Source: Pacificispira sp002696645 (GTDB taxonomy: Bacteria > Pseudomonadota > Alphaproteobacteria > UBA8366 > Aestuariispiraceae). Taken from it: DNA of 64,000 bases. A model generated the notes under the pieces. The model was not told where the DNA came from. It did no database searches and saw only the letters and a program-made list of their open reading frames with translations. The stretch lies in contig NZ_JBLZHU010000009.1 in NCBI RefSeq assembly GCF_048892425.1, positions 62,001 to 126,000 of the forward strand, written 5' to 3'. Position numbers and translations under genes: made by a program. Shown one piece after another: positions 52,738 through 61,472 of the stretch (position 1 is its first letter; the number at the start of each line of letters is the position of its first letter).

Positions 52738-54405
52738 ATGTTTGGTTTCAAATTGAACAACGTCTTGCGGTCGTCCTCTGCCGCCAATGGCGATGATGTG
52801 CTGAATATGAAACAAGGTCTGAACAAGCTGGGCCATTATGAGGCGCCCGCCTATGGCATGACACCATACCCAGACACGCCAATGTTCGATGGGATGAAGG
52901 CGTTTCAGAAAAGGAATGGCCTGACGGTTGACGGCTATGCCCGACCGGGCGGCCCGACGGAGAAGACGCTCAATTCCCATCTTGCAAACACGGCACATGA
53001 TTTGGTCCAGAGGAAGGATCTGAACCAGTATGAATATCCCGACAAGTCCAAACGCCCTGGGAAGGTTTCCACTTTATTTGCCTATGATCCAGAACTGACG
53101 GACCCTTTTTACACGCCAAAGCCTAAGGTTAAGACAGCCATCCAGAAAGTTGACTGGAATGGCCGCCCGCTGCGTCTGGGGGGCGGCGTGGGGCAGGGGC
53201 AGGTCAATCGGGGCCAGGATGTTGTCGGCTTGAAGAATGCGCTGGCCTGGACCGGCCATTACCCGGTTGAAAAGGCCCATCTAGGGAACCCGACGACCGA
53301 CGAAGATCTGAATTGGGGGCTGAGAGGCTTTCAACGGGACTTCGGCCTGAAGACCGACGGTTTCTCTCGTCCGGGCGGAGAGACCGAGGTGCGACTGAAC
53401 GACCTGATCTCTCCCTTGATCAAGAGGGCCTCGGCGACGACAAGCGAATTTCGACCAGATGAACCGACAACTGGCGCCAATCTGCTGATGCAGACTGGAA
53501 TGAGTACCGATGCCAGAACGGAGGATGCAAAGTCTGGCTCGGTGCAAGTGTCGGACGCTTCGGGCTATCGACCATCAGGGTGGCAAAATCCAACGAAATG
53601 GGCGTTGGAGGAGGCGGGAAAACAGACTCAAGGCGCAGCGGAGGAGTTGGTTGGCGATGTCAAGCACGCGGCGAATGAAGTCGGGGATAGAGTGAGAGGT
53701 GGCGCCCTGGATGCGGCCGAAGGCGTACTGCGCCTCGGTGCCGACGCGGGCCGCGCCGCTGGCCTGGACAACGCCGCCGACAACCTTGATCACTTCCTCG
53801 ACGGAACCGGAAAAGATCGCACTTACTCCCGAGACAAAGCCCGTGAACGCCCCTTCATCCGAGAGGCGGAACAGAAGAATCAGGAACGGTTCGTGGATAG
53901 CCTTACAAGAGATAAAACAGTTGCTTTGGACGACGGCACGACAATAAAGTACAACTATCGGCAGCAACTTTTAGGCCTGAAGGATGGAGATGTGCGTCAG
54001 ATAGTCCCGCAAAAGCCTAAAGGTGCATTTGGGTCAGCTGACCGTTGGACAAGAAACACCTCAACGTTTGATCATGTTTTGGAAGGAAACCTCGATGAGG
54101 CGCTTGCATTTGGAACGAACAAAGTGTCTTCGGATATCAAAGACGGTTTTACTGCTTCTAGACATGGTGACGCATTAACTGTTACCGGCGTCATCAATCA
54201 TAACTGGAATGATCGATATGACTTTGATGGAGAATCATCTCCCGATCCAATAATGAACGCACTAACAGATGAAGGTCGGGCGGCAGAGTACGATAGTAAA
54301 GCTGCTTGGGCTCAGAAGATGACAGTAAAGTTTCGAATTGTCGGTGGGGATTTAGTCCAAGAGAATGTCGAATGGCAGGATTTAGAACCTGAGTACGGTC
54401 CGTGA
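52738..54405 (+). CDS. putative polymorphic effector with two peptidoglycan-binding domains and variable C-terminal domain
   Basis: 555 residues from the ATG at 52738, preceded by GGGG; a start at 52663 is also open. No signal peptide. Two PG_binding_1-like domains lie at about 18-82 (VLNMKQGLNKLGHY, AFQKRNGLTVDGYARPGG) and 158-228 (DVVGLKNALAWTGHYP, GFQRDFGLKTDGFSRPGG). An Ala-rich helical linker (about 280-365) leads to a C-terminal domain (about 390-555) with DRYDFD at 492-497, resembling the DxYD core of colicin M-type lipid II hydrolases but without the following His-Arg. DNA encoding about residues 113-226 is duplicated downstream. The downstream gene overlaps by 4 bp. The delivery route is unknown. 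Confidence 0.7.
   Translation: MFGFKLNNVLRSSSAANGDDVLNMKQGLNKLGHYEAPAYGMTPYPDTPMFDGMKAFQKRNGLTVDGYARPGGPTEKTLNSHLANTAHDLVQRKDLNQYEYPDKSKRPGKVSTLFAYDPELTDPFYTPKPKVKTAIQKVDWNGRPLRLGGGVGQGQVNRGQDVVGLKNALAWTGHYPVEKAHLGNPTTDEDLNWGLRGFQRDFGLKTDGFSRPGGETEVRLNDLISPLIKRASATTSEFRPDEPTTGANLLMQTGMSTDARTEDAKSGSVQVSDASGYRPSGWQNPTKWALEEAGKQTQGAAEELVGDVKHAANEVGDRVRGGALDAAEGVLRLGADAGRAAGLDNAADNLDHFLDGTGKDRTYSRDKARERPFIREAEQKNQERFVDSLTRDKTVALDDGTTIKYNYRQQLLGLKDGDVRQIVPQKPKGAFGSADRWTRNTSTFDHVLEGNLDEALAFGTNKVSSDIKDGFTASRHGDALTVTGVINHNWNDRYDFDGESSPDPIMNALTDEGRAAEYDSKAAWAQKMTVKFRIVGGDLVQENVEWQDLEPEYGP
53076..53415 (+). repeat. 340-bp direct repeat, copy 1
   Basis: Identical by eye to 55103-55442 over 340 bp, offset 2027. 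It encodes the end of the interdomain linker and nearly all of the second peptidoglycan-binding domain. Identity stops at the boundary with the variable C-terminal region (53416 T against 55443 C). Confidence 0.93.
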
Positions 54406-54998
54406 AAAACCCCTTCTTGATCCTCAAACGAAGTGCAGTCGCGATTATCGTGATCGCTCTTGTTTATGTTGCGTGGGGGCCGGTCTGGCGCGGCATGAGT
54501 TGGGCCGCTTGGAACTGGATTGAGGTCGATTTTATTGCGACATGTCGTGTCTTTGAACATGATTTTCGCGAGAAGAATAACGACTTCGAACTTCTATACG
54601 GCCTGTATTCCAAGGAATTTCTGCGAGAAGTTGCACTTTTATGGGACGAAAGATATCCAGATATAGAACTCCAAGTTCGTAAGGACGGGACATTGGCGGT
54701 GCCCCTTGGATTCTATCTGCCGTACGCGGATCCATTTTGGTCAAAATTCACAGGCAGCGGTGCGGAAGTGGGGGGACGCGGCTACATTGTATCCGCACAA
54801 GCAGCCTACAGGATTTTCCATCGTCGCCTCTTGGACGGTCAAAACATGTCCGATTTTCGGCAATATGCAGAACGCGTTCGGGATTGGGAGGTATCTGATC
54901 AACAGAGCAAACTACACTCAGACACATGCGGGTTCATGGAGGAGGTCATCACGGTGGGCGGCAAGCTTGCATCGGATGATGCCGATACCCTGCAGTGA
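54402..54998 (+). CDS. candidate immunity protein, membrane-anchored
   Basis: 198 residues starting at a GTG that overlaps the stop of the effector gene (GTGA), so translation is coupled. A basic N-terminus and one membrane segment (about 9-27, AVAIIVIALVYVAWGPVW) would leave a periplasmic domain of about 165 residues. This topology matches immunity proteins for toxins that act on the cell wall, such as the colicin M immunity protein. No family is recognised. The codon use is AT-richer than in housekeeping genes. The function rests on position and topology alone. Confidence 0.6.
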   Translation: MKNPFLILKRSAVAIIVIALVYVAWGPVWRGMSWAAWNWIEVDFIATCRVFEHDFREKNNDFELLYGLYSKEFLREVALLWDERYPDIELQVRKDGTLAVPLGFYLPYADPFWSKFTGSGAEVGGRGYIVSAQAAYRIFHRRLLDGQNMSDFRQYAERVRDWEVSDQQSKLHSDTCGFMEEVITVGGKLASDDADTLQ

Positions 54999-55055
54999 TG
55001 AGACGATTTCTGGGATTTGGCGCAGGGCCATTCTGAACGTGTAAACCTGACCTGA

Positions 55056-56354
55056 CATGAAGATCCCTATAAGCCCAAGCGCCCTGCGAAGGCGTCCGCT
55101 CCATTTGCCTATGATCCAGAACTGACGGACCCTTTTTACACGCCAAAGCCTAAGGTTAAGACAGCCATCCAGAAAGTTGACTGGAATGGCCGCCCGCTGC
55201 GTCTGGGGGGCGGCGTGGGGCAGGGGCAGGTCAATCGGGGCCAGGATGTTGTCGGCTTGAAGAATGCGCTGGCCTGGACCGGCCATTACCCGGTTGAAAA
55301 GGCCCATCTAGGGAACCCGACGACCGACGAAGATCTGAATTGGGGGCTGAGAGGCTTTCAACGGGACTTCGGCCTGAAGACCGACGGTTTCTCTCGTCCG
55401 GGCGGAGAGACCGAGGTGCGACTGAACGACCTGATCTCTCCCCTGATCCAAAAAGTCTCAGCCAATGCTGCCGAACCTCGCTCTGCCGCGCCCACTTTTG
55501 ATGCGCCTGAGGCAAAAGTGGCGGCAGCGAATTCTCCTGACCCATCAAACACCCCGAGCCCAGTGCAACTTGCACAGGCACAAACTGCACCCTCTGGAAA
55601 TGCAGGGGCTCCAGGAACAAGCCCAAGCACGCTGCCACGGATACCAACTTATAAGGGACCTTCCGGCACCCCCTCAACGCGGGTGACGCAATCCGATTGG
55701 ATTGGTTTTCATTCCGCATTAGATGCGCAGGGGATTACAGATCCCCTGGAGAGAGAAATCTACGGTTCTATATATTCCGCAGAAGGTGGGGGAAAGCGCG
55801 ATGGCACCACGGTCGCTGGGATCACGGCTGATACGCTTAACAAGTTTCAAGAACGTGTAAAACTAGACCCTAAACTGAAATGGGTAGGCCCTCGCCTCCA
55901 AGCGGCTGGTATAAAGCCTGGAATGACCCCTGATCAGCTTTCATCGGAACAGCAAGTCGCCTATTACAAGATTTATATAGACAGTGCTGTCGGTCCATCT
56001 AAAGCATCGGATGGAAAAATCAGTGGTGCAGAAGTCTTTAAAACTACGATTGGAGACAAGAGCACAGTCATCGCCGTTGCGGACACCGTGTTCCGAGAAG
56101 GAGGGCCAAACGGCACAAAACTAATCCAAGAGGCAATAAACAAGACTTATCCGGAGCAAGGTCGCCAGAAATCTGTGGTTGAAGATTCAATATTGGGGTC
56201 CGAGTCGCTCAAAGCGATGGGCGACTTGGCAAAGGACCCAGCGACACGGAAACAGTTCATCGACAATTTGATGGATGGTAGGAGTGCTTTCCGCGCCACG
56301 GATCCCAATATTAATGGCGAGAATGCGCGACTGGATAGTTATCGGCTTCCCTAA
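55056..56354 (+). pseudogene. orphan effector cassette: peptidoglycan-binding domain joined to a muramidase-like C-terminus
   Basis: The frame is open from just after a TGA at 55053 to 56354. It lacks the first peptidoglycan-binding domain and its only early start is an internal GTG at 55215 (379 residues). It repeats the second peptidoglycan-binding domain exactly (55103-55442), then diverges into a Pro/Ala linker and a new C-terminal domain. There Glu190 (counted from 55215) in YSAEGGGKRDGTTVAG, then LSSEQQVAYYKIYID and VADTVFREGGPNGTKLIQEAI, recall GH108-type muramidases. Weak 5' homology reaches back to about 55014. It is probably a silent C-terminal cassette, not an independently working gene; expression from the GTG cannot be excluded. 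Confidence 0.65.
55103..55442 (+). repeat. 340-bp direct repeat, copy 2
   Basis: Second copy of the segment at 53076-53415, with no difference visible by eye. Upstream the two diverge but remain alignable for a further 80-90 bp; downstream they encode different C-terminal domains. Confidence 0.93.
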
Positions 56355-57190
56355 AAGCGAGACTTCATCCCGGGTAGAACGGATGGATAGACTTGTGCGT
56401 ACCATTCATCCAGCTTGGGCCAGGGCTTACCTGATGAGCCCTGTTGCCCCACGTCGAAAAAATTCCCGACATACCACTCCTCTTTGTCCGGGCGTTTTCG
56501 GGCAAATAATACTTCGGCTTCCAAAGTGCCATCCCAGCACTGTGACAACGGACTATTGTTCCGGGGGTAAAGAGGGATGTCATCCGTTTTATTTTTTGAA
56601 AGCAATGGGCTTTGAGTCTCGCATATCACCATGAAAGCAATGATAGCAGTATCATCAGGCCGAAGATGAAATAAATTGCCCCCCCAAAGGTGGTAGGGAA
56701 GATCAGGATCAATCAGCCAGGTTCGATCAACAACCCGCTGGTCAGTTTTATAGTAGATCATCCAGTTGTCGGGATCAAAGCCTGGTCCAGTGAACGTTGC
56801 AATGCCAACCCCAGGTTTGCCAGGATAATTCTGCAATGCATGGCAGATTGGGTGATTGAAGACCTCTTCCGCGTCGGTTTCGGAGGGCCATCCAGCGTCG
56901 AGATCGGACCAGGCACCGCAGGCCATCATGGTGTCGACTAGGCATTGTGGGGAGCGCAGTTTACCAATGCAGGCGCTGGAGAACTTCTTGCCGTCCCCCG
57001 ATACAAAGTTCCACCCGTCGCCCGGTGGTGTACCAACCGGATAGCGTCCATCAAACTCCGTTGGCCACCCCCCGATTTTGCCATTTTGATTTAAAGGTGT
57101 GTCTTCTGCCCAAGACACAGACAGCCCAATGCATTGAACCAACCCGATCAGGAACAGAGCAAGGCAGGTACGTCCAAGTGTCATCGTCAT
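56351..57190 (-). CDS. secreted protein of unknown function, candidate immunity to the muramidase-like cassette
   Basis: 279 residues from the ATG at 57190, with AGGAAG upstream. A signal peptide (about 1-28, cleavage near SWAED) directs it to the periplasm. The cysteine pattern CIGKLRSPQCLVDTMMAC is similar to one I associate with uncharacterised alphaproteobacterial secreted proteins. It converges on the orphan cassette and their stops overlap by 4 bp. A periplasmic protein beside a wall hydrolase module could be its immunity protein, but orientation is unusual for that and the role is speculative. Confidence 0.55.
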   Translation of the reverse strand: MTMTLGRTCLALFLIGLVQCIGLSVSWAEDTPLNQNGKIGGWPTEFDGRYPVGTPPGDGWNFVSGDGKKFSSACIGKLRSPQCLVDTMMACGAWSDLDAGWPSETDAEEVFNHPICHALQNYPGKPGVGIATFTGPGFDPDNWMIYYKTDQRVVDRTWLIDPDLPYHLWGGNLFHLRPDDTAIIAFMVICETQSPLLSKNKTDDIPLYPRNNSPLSQCWDGTLEAEVLFARKRPDKEEWYVGNFFDVGQQGSSGKPWPKLDEWYAQVYPSVLPGMKSRF

Positions 57191-57304
57191 ACTTCCTATG
57201 ATTGCAGGCAGGTCATCTTTGCAAAAGTATCTTCCGGTGTGAACATAAAACTGTGCTGAGGGATCAATCGCCAAAGATGCCATAGCGACTTCTCCAAAAA
57301 CGGG

Positions 57305-57769
57305 TTAGAACTTTCCCCTATAGTCTTCGCGCTGGGCCATCACCCGTTTCAGAACCTCTTCATAGACTTTTGAGAGCATGTTGTTATGAAACGACTGAAA
57401 GAAGTGGCCACAGGATGGAAAGGAACAGGCCCGGTGTTCATTATAGAGGCTCCAATACAATCCTCCTATAGCGTAACGGGTCTGGTTCATCTTTCCTTCA
57501 ATTTCACTCCGGGTCATAGAGTTTGGATCGATAAAGTCCGATGCGTAGTCAATGATAGCATTTTCTAAACACAAAGCGGTATCGAGATGACCAGCCCGTA
57601 TTGCTTCCGTGTTTGGTTTTGATCGAAGTTCAAGCGAGATCGCCCAGCAATGTTCAATGATTTCATCTGCCGTTAGGTCCGGCAGTGGCTCATCAGCGGA
57701 GGCAGGTATCGTAGAAGCGCACAGGTTCATTAGAAACGCGGTGAGGATGGTAATACGTCTGAAGGTCAA
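57305..57769 (-). CDS. small secreted protein of unknown function
   Basis: 154 residues if translation starts at TTG 57769, where a normal signal peptide results (TFRRITILTAFLMNLCASTIPASA, in two parts). The frame is open to 58084, but that start would overlap the divergent gene at 58029 and give an unlikely N-terminus. The mature protein is helical with four cysteines. No family is recognised. It lies 114 bp upstream of the preceding secreted-protein gene, on the same strand. Confidence 0.5.
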   Translation of the reverse strand: MTFRRITILTAFLMNLCASTIPASADEPLPDLTADEIIEHCWAISLELRSKPNTEAIRAGHLDTALCLENAIIDYASDFIDPNSMTRSEIEGKMNQTRYAIGGLYWSLYNEHRACSFPSCGHFFQSFHNNMLSKVYEEVLKRVMAQREDYRGKF

Positions 57770-58028
57770 TGGTTGGGTTCCAAGACTAGTAAGACTGCGC
57801 CGGAAGGATTGCAGGAAGAGTGTAGGCTGCTTTGCAAAACCTGTCACCCGGCCCACATACGGAAAGATGGTGTTTTGAGCAGGATAGAGCTTTAGTCTCT
57901 GTTGCCACATTGCAGACTGATCCGTCCTTAGAGGCTGATGTCGTTCATGATGCCATCGAACCCACCGTGTCATGGGATCAGTGCGGGTGTTGATGTTGAC
58001 GTGTTTTCTCGACGGGGAGAAAGGGTGA

Positions 58029-58832
58029 ATGAGTTGCAATAACGTTCTGAGGCAGCAAACCAAGCGTCTTAAGATTTCAAACACACTGGGTGCTGCGACG
58101 CTGGCTATTGCAGCGATGTTTCAGCCAGCGCCAGATAAGGCACTTGCCGAACCCCCGCCAGACCCCGATGCGCGGATTATGTCGGATATGTTCTTTCGGT
58201 ATATACCAGAAGGGACGGTTGCAGATTGCCTTGTAACCTTCACCTATGACAAAAGTCGGTCAGATCCAGATGCTGACTTTTCCGACTTGGGGAAATTCGT
58301 TTTTCAAGCTGTGTTCGACTTTGCCCGGCATGACGATTTTCGTGTGATTGGTCAAATGTCAGGGCGGGAACAATACGAAAGTTATATCTTCCCTTCAGAT
58401 TGCGCAGAGTCCACCTCGAAGGCTCAAGCCATTGCGGATCGAGCAAACACGATGCAAAGCGAAGTTCACATTGTTTTGACCACCCCAGATGCCACGCTTC
58501 TTGCAAATTTTGGAGATCGTCCGATGTGGGAGTGGGAAGGCTTCAAACCAGATGAGTTGAGACTTCGTAAAGCAGCGATGGCATCGCCTTGCCGTTCTGA
58601 TGGCTGGCGTCACGTCGCCTCATGGTACTCAAACGAGTCGACCCAATCGCCTATCGATAAGAATAGGAAGAGTGATCTTTTAAACCGCTCCAAATTAATG
58701 TCCGCTCTTGCGGCTGTCTTGGCGGGTGCAGACATGTCCAAAACCGTTTCCTCGGCTTATGACTCAGCCAAAGAGCAGGCTTTCGTTGAGGCAATGCTTT
58801 ACGCACAACTCTCTGCAACAGAATGCGATTAG
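58029..58832 (+). CDS. secreted protein of unknown function
   Basis: 267 residues. The N-terminus (about 1-40) is basic then hydrophobic (TLGAATLAIAAMF) and ends near ALAEP, a probable signal peptide. Cysteines at several points suggest a periplasmic or secreted fold. No family is recognised. It is divergent from the small secreted protein, with 259 bp between the starts, and lies at the end of the accessory region. Confidence 0.55.
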   Translation: MSCNNVLRQQTKRLKISNTLGAATLAIAAMFQPAPDKALAEPPPDPDARIMSDMFFRYIPEGTVADCLVTFTYDKSRSDPDADFSDLGKFVFQAVFDFARHDDFRVIGQMSGREQYESYIFPSDCAESTSKAQAIADRANTMQSEVHIVLTTPDATLLANFGDRPMWEWEGFKPDELRLRKAAMASPCRSDGWRHVASWYSNESTQSPIDKNRKSDLLNRSKLMSALAAVLAGADMSKTVSSAYDSAKEQAFVEAMLYAQLSATECD

Positions 58833-58868
58833 TTGAATGAGAGACACAAGCGTAGTGCGGTCCTTGCT

Positions 58869-59201
58869 TTAGCTCTTCTTCACGAATTCGGATTTCAGGC
58901 CCATGGCACCGATGCCGGGGATTTTGCAGTCGATGTCGTGATCGCCCTCAACCAGGCGGATGTTCTTAACCTTGGTGCCGACCTTAACGACAGAGGACGA
59001 GCCTTTGACCTTCAGGTCCTTGATGACCGTGATGGTATCGCCATCCTGTAATTCATTGCCATTGGCATCGCGCCAGACTTTTGATGCGCCGGTGCTGGCA
59101 TTGGCGGACCATTCATGGCCACATTCCGGGCAGTTGAAGAGGCCTTGAGCCTCATAGGTGTAAGTGGACGCACAGGCGGGGCAGGGGGGCAGGTCGCTCA
59201 T
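58869..59201 (-). CDS. yjdM: YjdM/PhnA-family zinc-ribbon protein
   Basis: 110 residues from the ATG at 59201. An N-terminal zinc ribbon (CPACASTYTYEAQGLFNCPECGHEW in parts) is followed by the PhnA SH3-like domain (DANGNELQDGDTITVIKDLKVKG in parts). The family was named for a phosphonate locus but its function is not established. It marks the return to ordinary chromosomal genes. Confidence 0.9.
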   Translation of the reverse strand: MSDLPPCPACASTYTYEAQGLFNCPECGHEWSANASTGASKVWRDANGNELQDGDTITVIKDLKVKGSSSVVKVGTKVKNIRLVEGDHDIDCKIPGIGAMGLKSEFVKKS

Positions 59202-59377
59202 AAGATCAGATTTCCGATATAGAAGATGAGATTGAGGGTCTCTATAGCGGCATTCGCCTGCGGTTGACCACCCGGTCGGGCAATAGGTCGCAAGGGTCGT
59301 TCTGTTGAGATTGACCAACGGCATAATTGGAGTAGGAATAGCCTGTTCTTCCATACCGGGTTTTTCAGGAGCATCCC

Positions 59378-60583
59378 ATGGTGATTGAGCGTGGATTTCA
59401 GTTTTTGTTGAGCCCTGGTCCGACGCCGGTGCCTGATCGCATTCTGAATGCGATGCATCGTCAGTCCGTGGACTTTTCCGGTCCTGAATTCATTGCCCTG
59501 TGTGACGCGGTTTTTGAGGATGTGAAGGCGATTTTCCAGACCAAAGGGATCGTGCATCTGTATGGGGCCAATGGTCATGGGGCCTGGGAAGCGGCATTAA
59601 GCAATATTCTTTCACCCGGCGACACTGTGCTGATCCCGGAAGTGGGTGTGTTCTCAGAGGCTTGGCGAGCGATGGCGCAGGCCTTGGGGCTGGTCTGTGA
59701 AACGGTTCCAAACAGCTGGCGCAAAGCCATTGATGCGAATGCGATTGAAGCGGTTCTGCGCGCGGATAAAGCTCATAAGATCAAGGCCGTGCTGTTCGTG
59801 CATGTCGATACCGCCACCAGCCTGAAAAGCGATGTGCTGGCGGCGCGCAAGGCGATTGATGCGGCAGGGCATCCGGCCTTGTTCTGTGTCGATACGATTG
59901 CCTCTCTTGGCACGACGGCCTTTCCAATGGATGACTGGGGCGTGGATGTCACGGTCGCGGCGTCTCAGAAAGGGTTGATGATGCCTGCAGGCTTGGCGCT
60001 GGTCGCGGTCAATGACAAGGCAATGGCGGCGGGTAAGTCAGCAAAGATGCCCCGCCGCTATTGGGATTGGCAGGAACGGGTCGCGGGTGAGCATTATCAG
60101 CGATTCTGTGGCACGGCGCCCGAACATCACATTTTCGGATTGCGCGAAGCCCTGAACATGATTGCGGAAGAAACCCTGGACGGTGTGATTGCGCGCCATG
60201 CAAGGCTGGCGCGATGCGTTAGGGCGGCGGTTTCTGTCTGGTGCGAGGCAGGGGGCATGCGCTTCAATGCAGAAAATCCGGCTGATCGCGCGGATTCAGT
60301 CACGGCCATTCTGACGCCAGAGGGGATTGATGCAGAAGAAATCCGTGCCACAGGCCGGGACATGAACCTGCATATCGGGTCCGCCATTGGGCCCTATCGG
60401 GGCAAGGGCTTCCGCATTGGTCATATGGGTAATATTAATGAGCCGATGATCCTGGGCGCGCTGGCGGGGATTGAAACCGTGCTGCGCCGCCATGGTGTGC
60501 CTTTGGGTCAGGGTGCAATGGATGCCGCAATCGCGTCCCTGAACAGCCCTGTTGCTGATACCCTGTCTCAGGCTGCGGAATAG
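59378..60583 (+). CDS. class V aminotransferase, serine/alanine--glyoxylate type
   Basis: 401 residues. LSPGPTPVP near the start, the PLP-phosphate region and the catalytic lysine in AASQKGLMMPAGL match serine-glyoxylate and alanine-glyoxylate aminotransferases. FCVDTIASLG contains the PLP-binding aspartate. It would move amino groups to glyoxylate. No serine-cycle genes are adjacent, so the exact substrate is uncertain. Confidence 0.88.
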   Translation: MVIERGFQFLLSPGPTPVPDRILNAMHRQSVDFSGPEFIALCDAVFEDVKAIFQTKGIVHLYGANGHGAWEAALSNILSPGDTVLIPEVGVFSEAWRAMAQALGLVCETVPNSWRKAIDANAIEAVLRADKAHKIKAVLFVHVDTATSLKSDVLAARKAIDAAGHPALFCVDTIASLGTTAFPMDDWGVDVTVAASQKGLMMPAGLALVAVNDKAMAAGKSAKMPRRYWDWQERVAGEHYQRFCGTAPEHHIFGLREALNMIAEETLDGVIARHARLARCVRAAVSVWCEAGGMRFNAENPADRADSVTAILTPEGIDAEEIRATGRDMNLHIGSAIGPYRGKGFRIGHMGNINEPMILGALAGIETVLRRHGVPLGQGAMDAAIASLNSPVADTLSQAAE

Positions 60584-60599
60584 CCCCGACAACACGATT

Positions 60600-61463
60600 T
60601 CAATCGGTCGAATGCAGGGCTTTCTCTTTTTTCTTTGCCTTTTCGGCGGGATTGTAGGGTCGGGTGATGGTTTTTGTCAGGCCGCCGCGCAGTGGGATTT
60701 TGACAAAGTTACCCATTAATTCCAAACGTCCCGTGATCTCCCGGCGCATCCGATAGGTTTCGCCCTCTGTGAAGGTATCCCCGATCATATAGACTGGTAC
60801 GATATCGGTGTGGTTCTGGCGGGGTAGCAACAGGTCCATCACGCCATCGCCATTCCAATCGACCGTTAGCGCAATGTTGAGCATCGTTGATCCAATTTTG
60901 TGGGTGGAATAGCCAGATTTTCGGCCCCGCTCGACAATCTTTGGTGAGGTGCCATCCCAATGATACAGGATCAGGATGCCCCCGATATGTGGGGTTTGTA
61001 TGACTGCGATATCCGGGTTGCCATCCCCATCATAATCCGCAACCCCCGCCGGGTTCAGCCATCGATTGGAAGTGCCGATGGGGGCTGCTTCTGCCAGGGG
61101 TACCAGCGTATCGTCCTGGATGCCATACAGGGCAATAGTGGACCCGCTGGTCAGGTAGGATTTGATTGTCAGGATTTCCAGTTGCCCATCGCCATTGGCA
61201 TCAACAAGGCGCGGCGTCAGATCCTCAAATACGCTGTCATCGGGCAGGTCATAGCGATAGGTCTTGCCGTCCCGCTCTGCAATCAGGCTTCCGGCCTCAA
61301 TCGCATCATCCAGAATACCATGGGCATAGCGTTCTGTCGGTTCGGCATACCACGCCCGCAGGCCGGTTGCTTCCGCGACACCGCCGCCGGGCAGGCGCTC
61401 TTGGGCCACTGCTGTCATGGGCAACAGTATCACCATGAGGATGAAAGGTAAGACTGACTTCAT
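60600..61463 (-). CDS. secreted VCBS/FG-GAP-repeat protein
   Basis: 287 residues with a signal peptide (about 1-20, cleavage after AVA). Calcium-binding-like repeats VDANGDGQLEI, ADYDGDGNPDIAV and VDWNGDGVMDLLL recur at about 40-75-residue spacing, the pattern of VCBS/FG-GAP beta-propellers. The C-terminus is strongly basic (KAKKKEKALH). Function unknown; probably periplasmic. It lies 9 bp downstream of the PHB depolymerase gene on the same strand. Confidence 0.75.
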   Translation of the reverse strand: MKSVLPFILMVILLPMTAVAQERLPGGGVAEATGLRAWYAEPTERYAHGILDDAIEAGSLIAERDGKTYRYDLPDDSVFEDLTPRLVDANGDGQLEILTIKSYLTSGSTIALYGIQDDTLVPLAEAAPIGTSNRWLNPAGVADYDGDGNPDIAVIQTPHIGGILILYHWDGTSPKIVERGRKSGYSTHKIGSTMLNIALTVDWNGDGVMDLLLPRQNHTDIVPVYMIGDTFTEGETYRMRREITGRLELMGNFVKIPLRGGLTKTITRPYNPAEKAKKKEKALHSTD

Positions 61464-61472
61464 ACGCCAAGC

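Noticed and set aside
57770..58084. Long N-terminal extension of the small secreted protein
   Set aside because: It would overlap the start of the divergent gene at 58029 and hide a normal signal peptide; the TTG at 57769 gives a better N-terminus.
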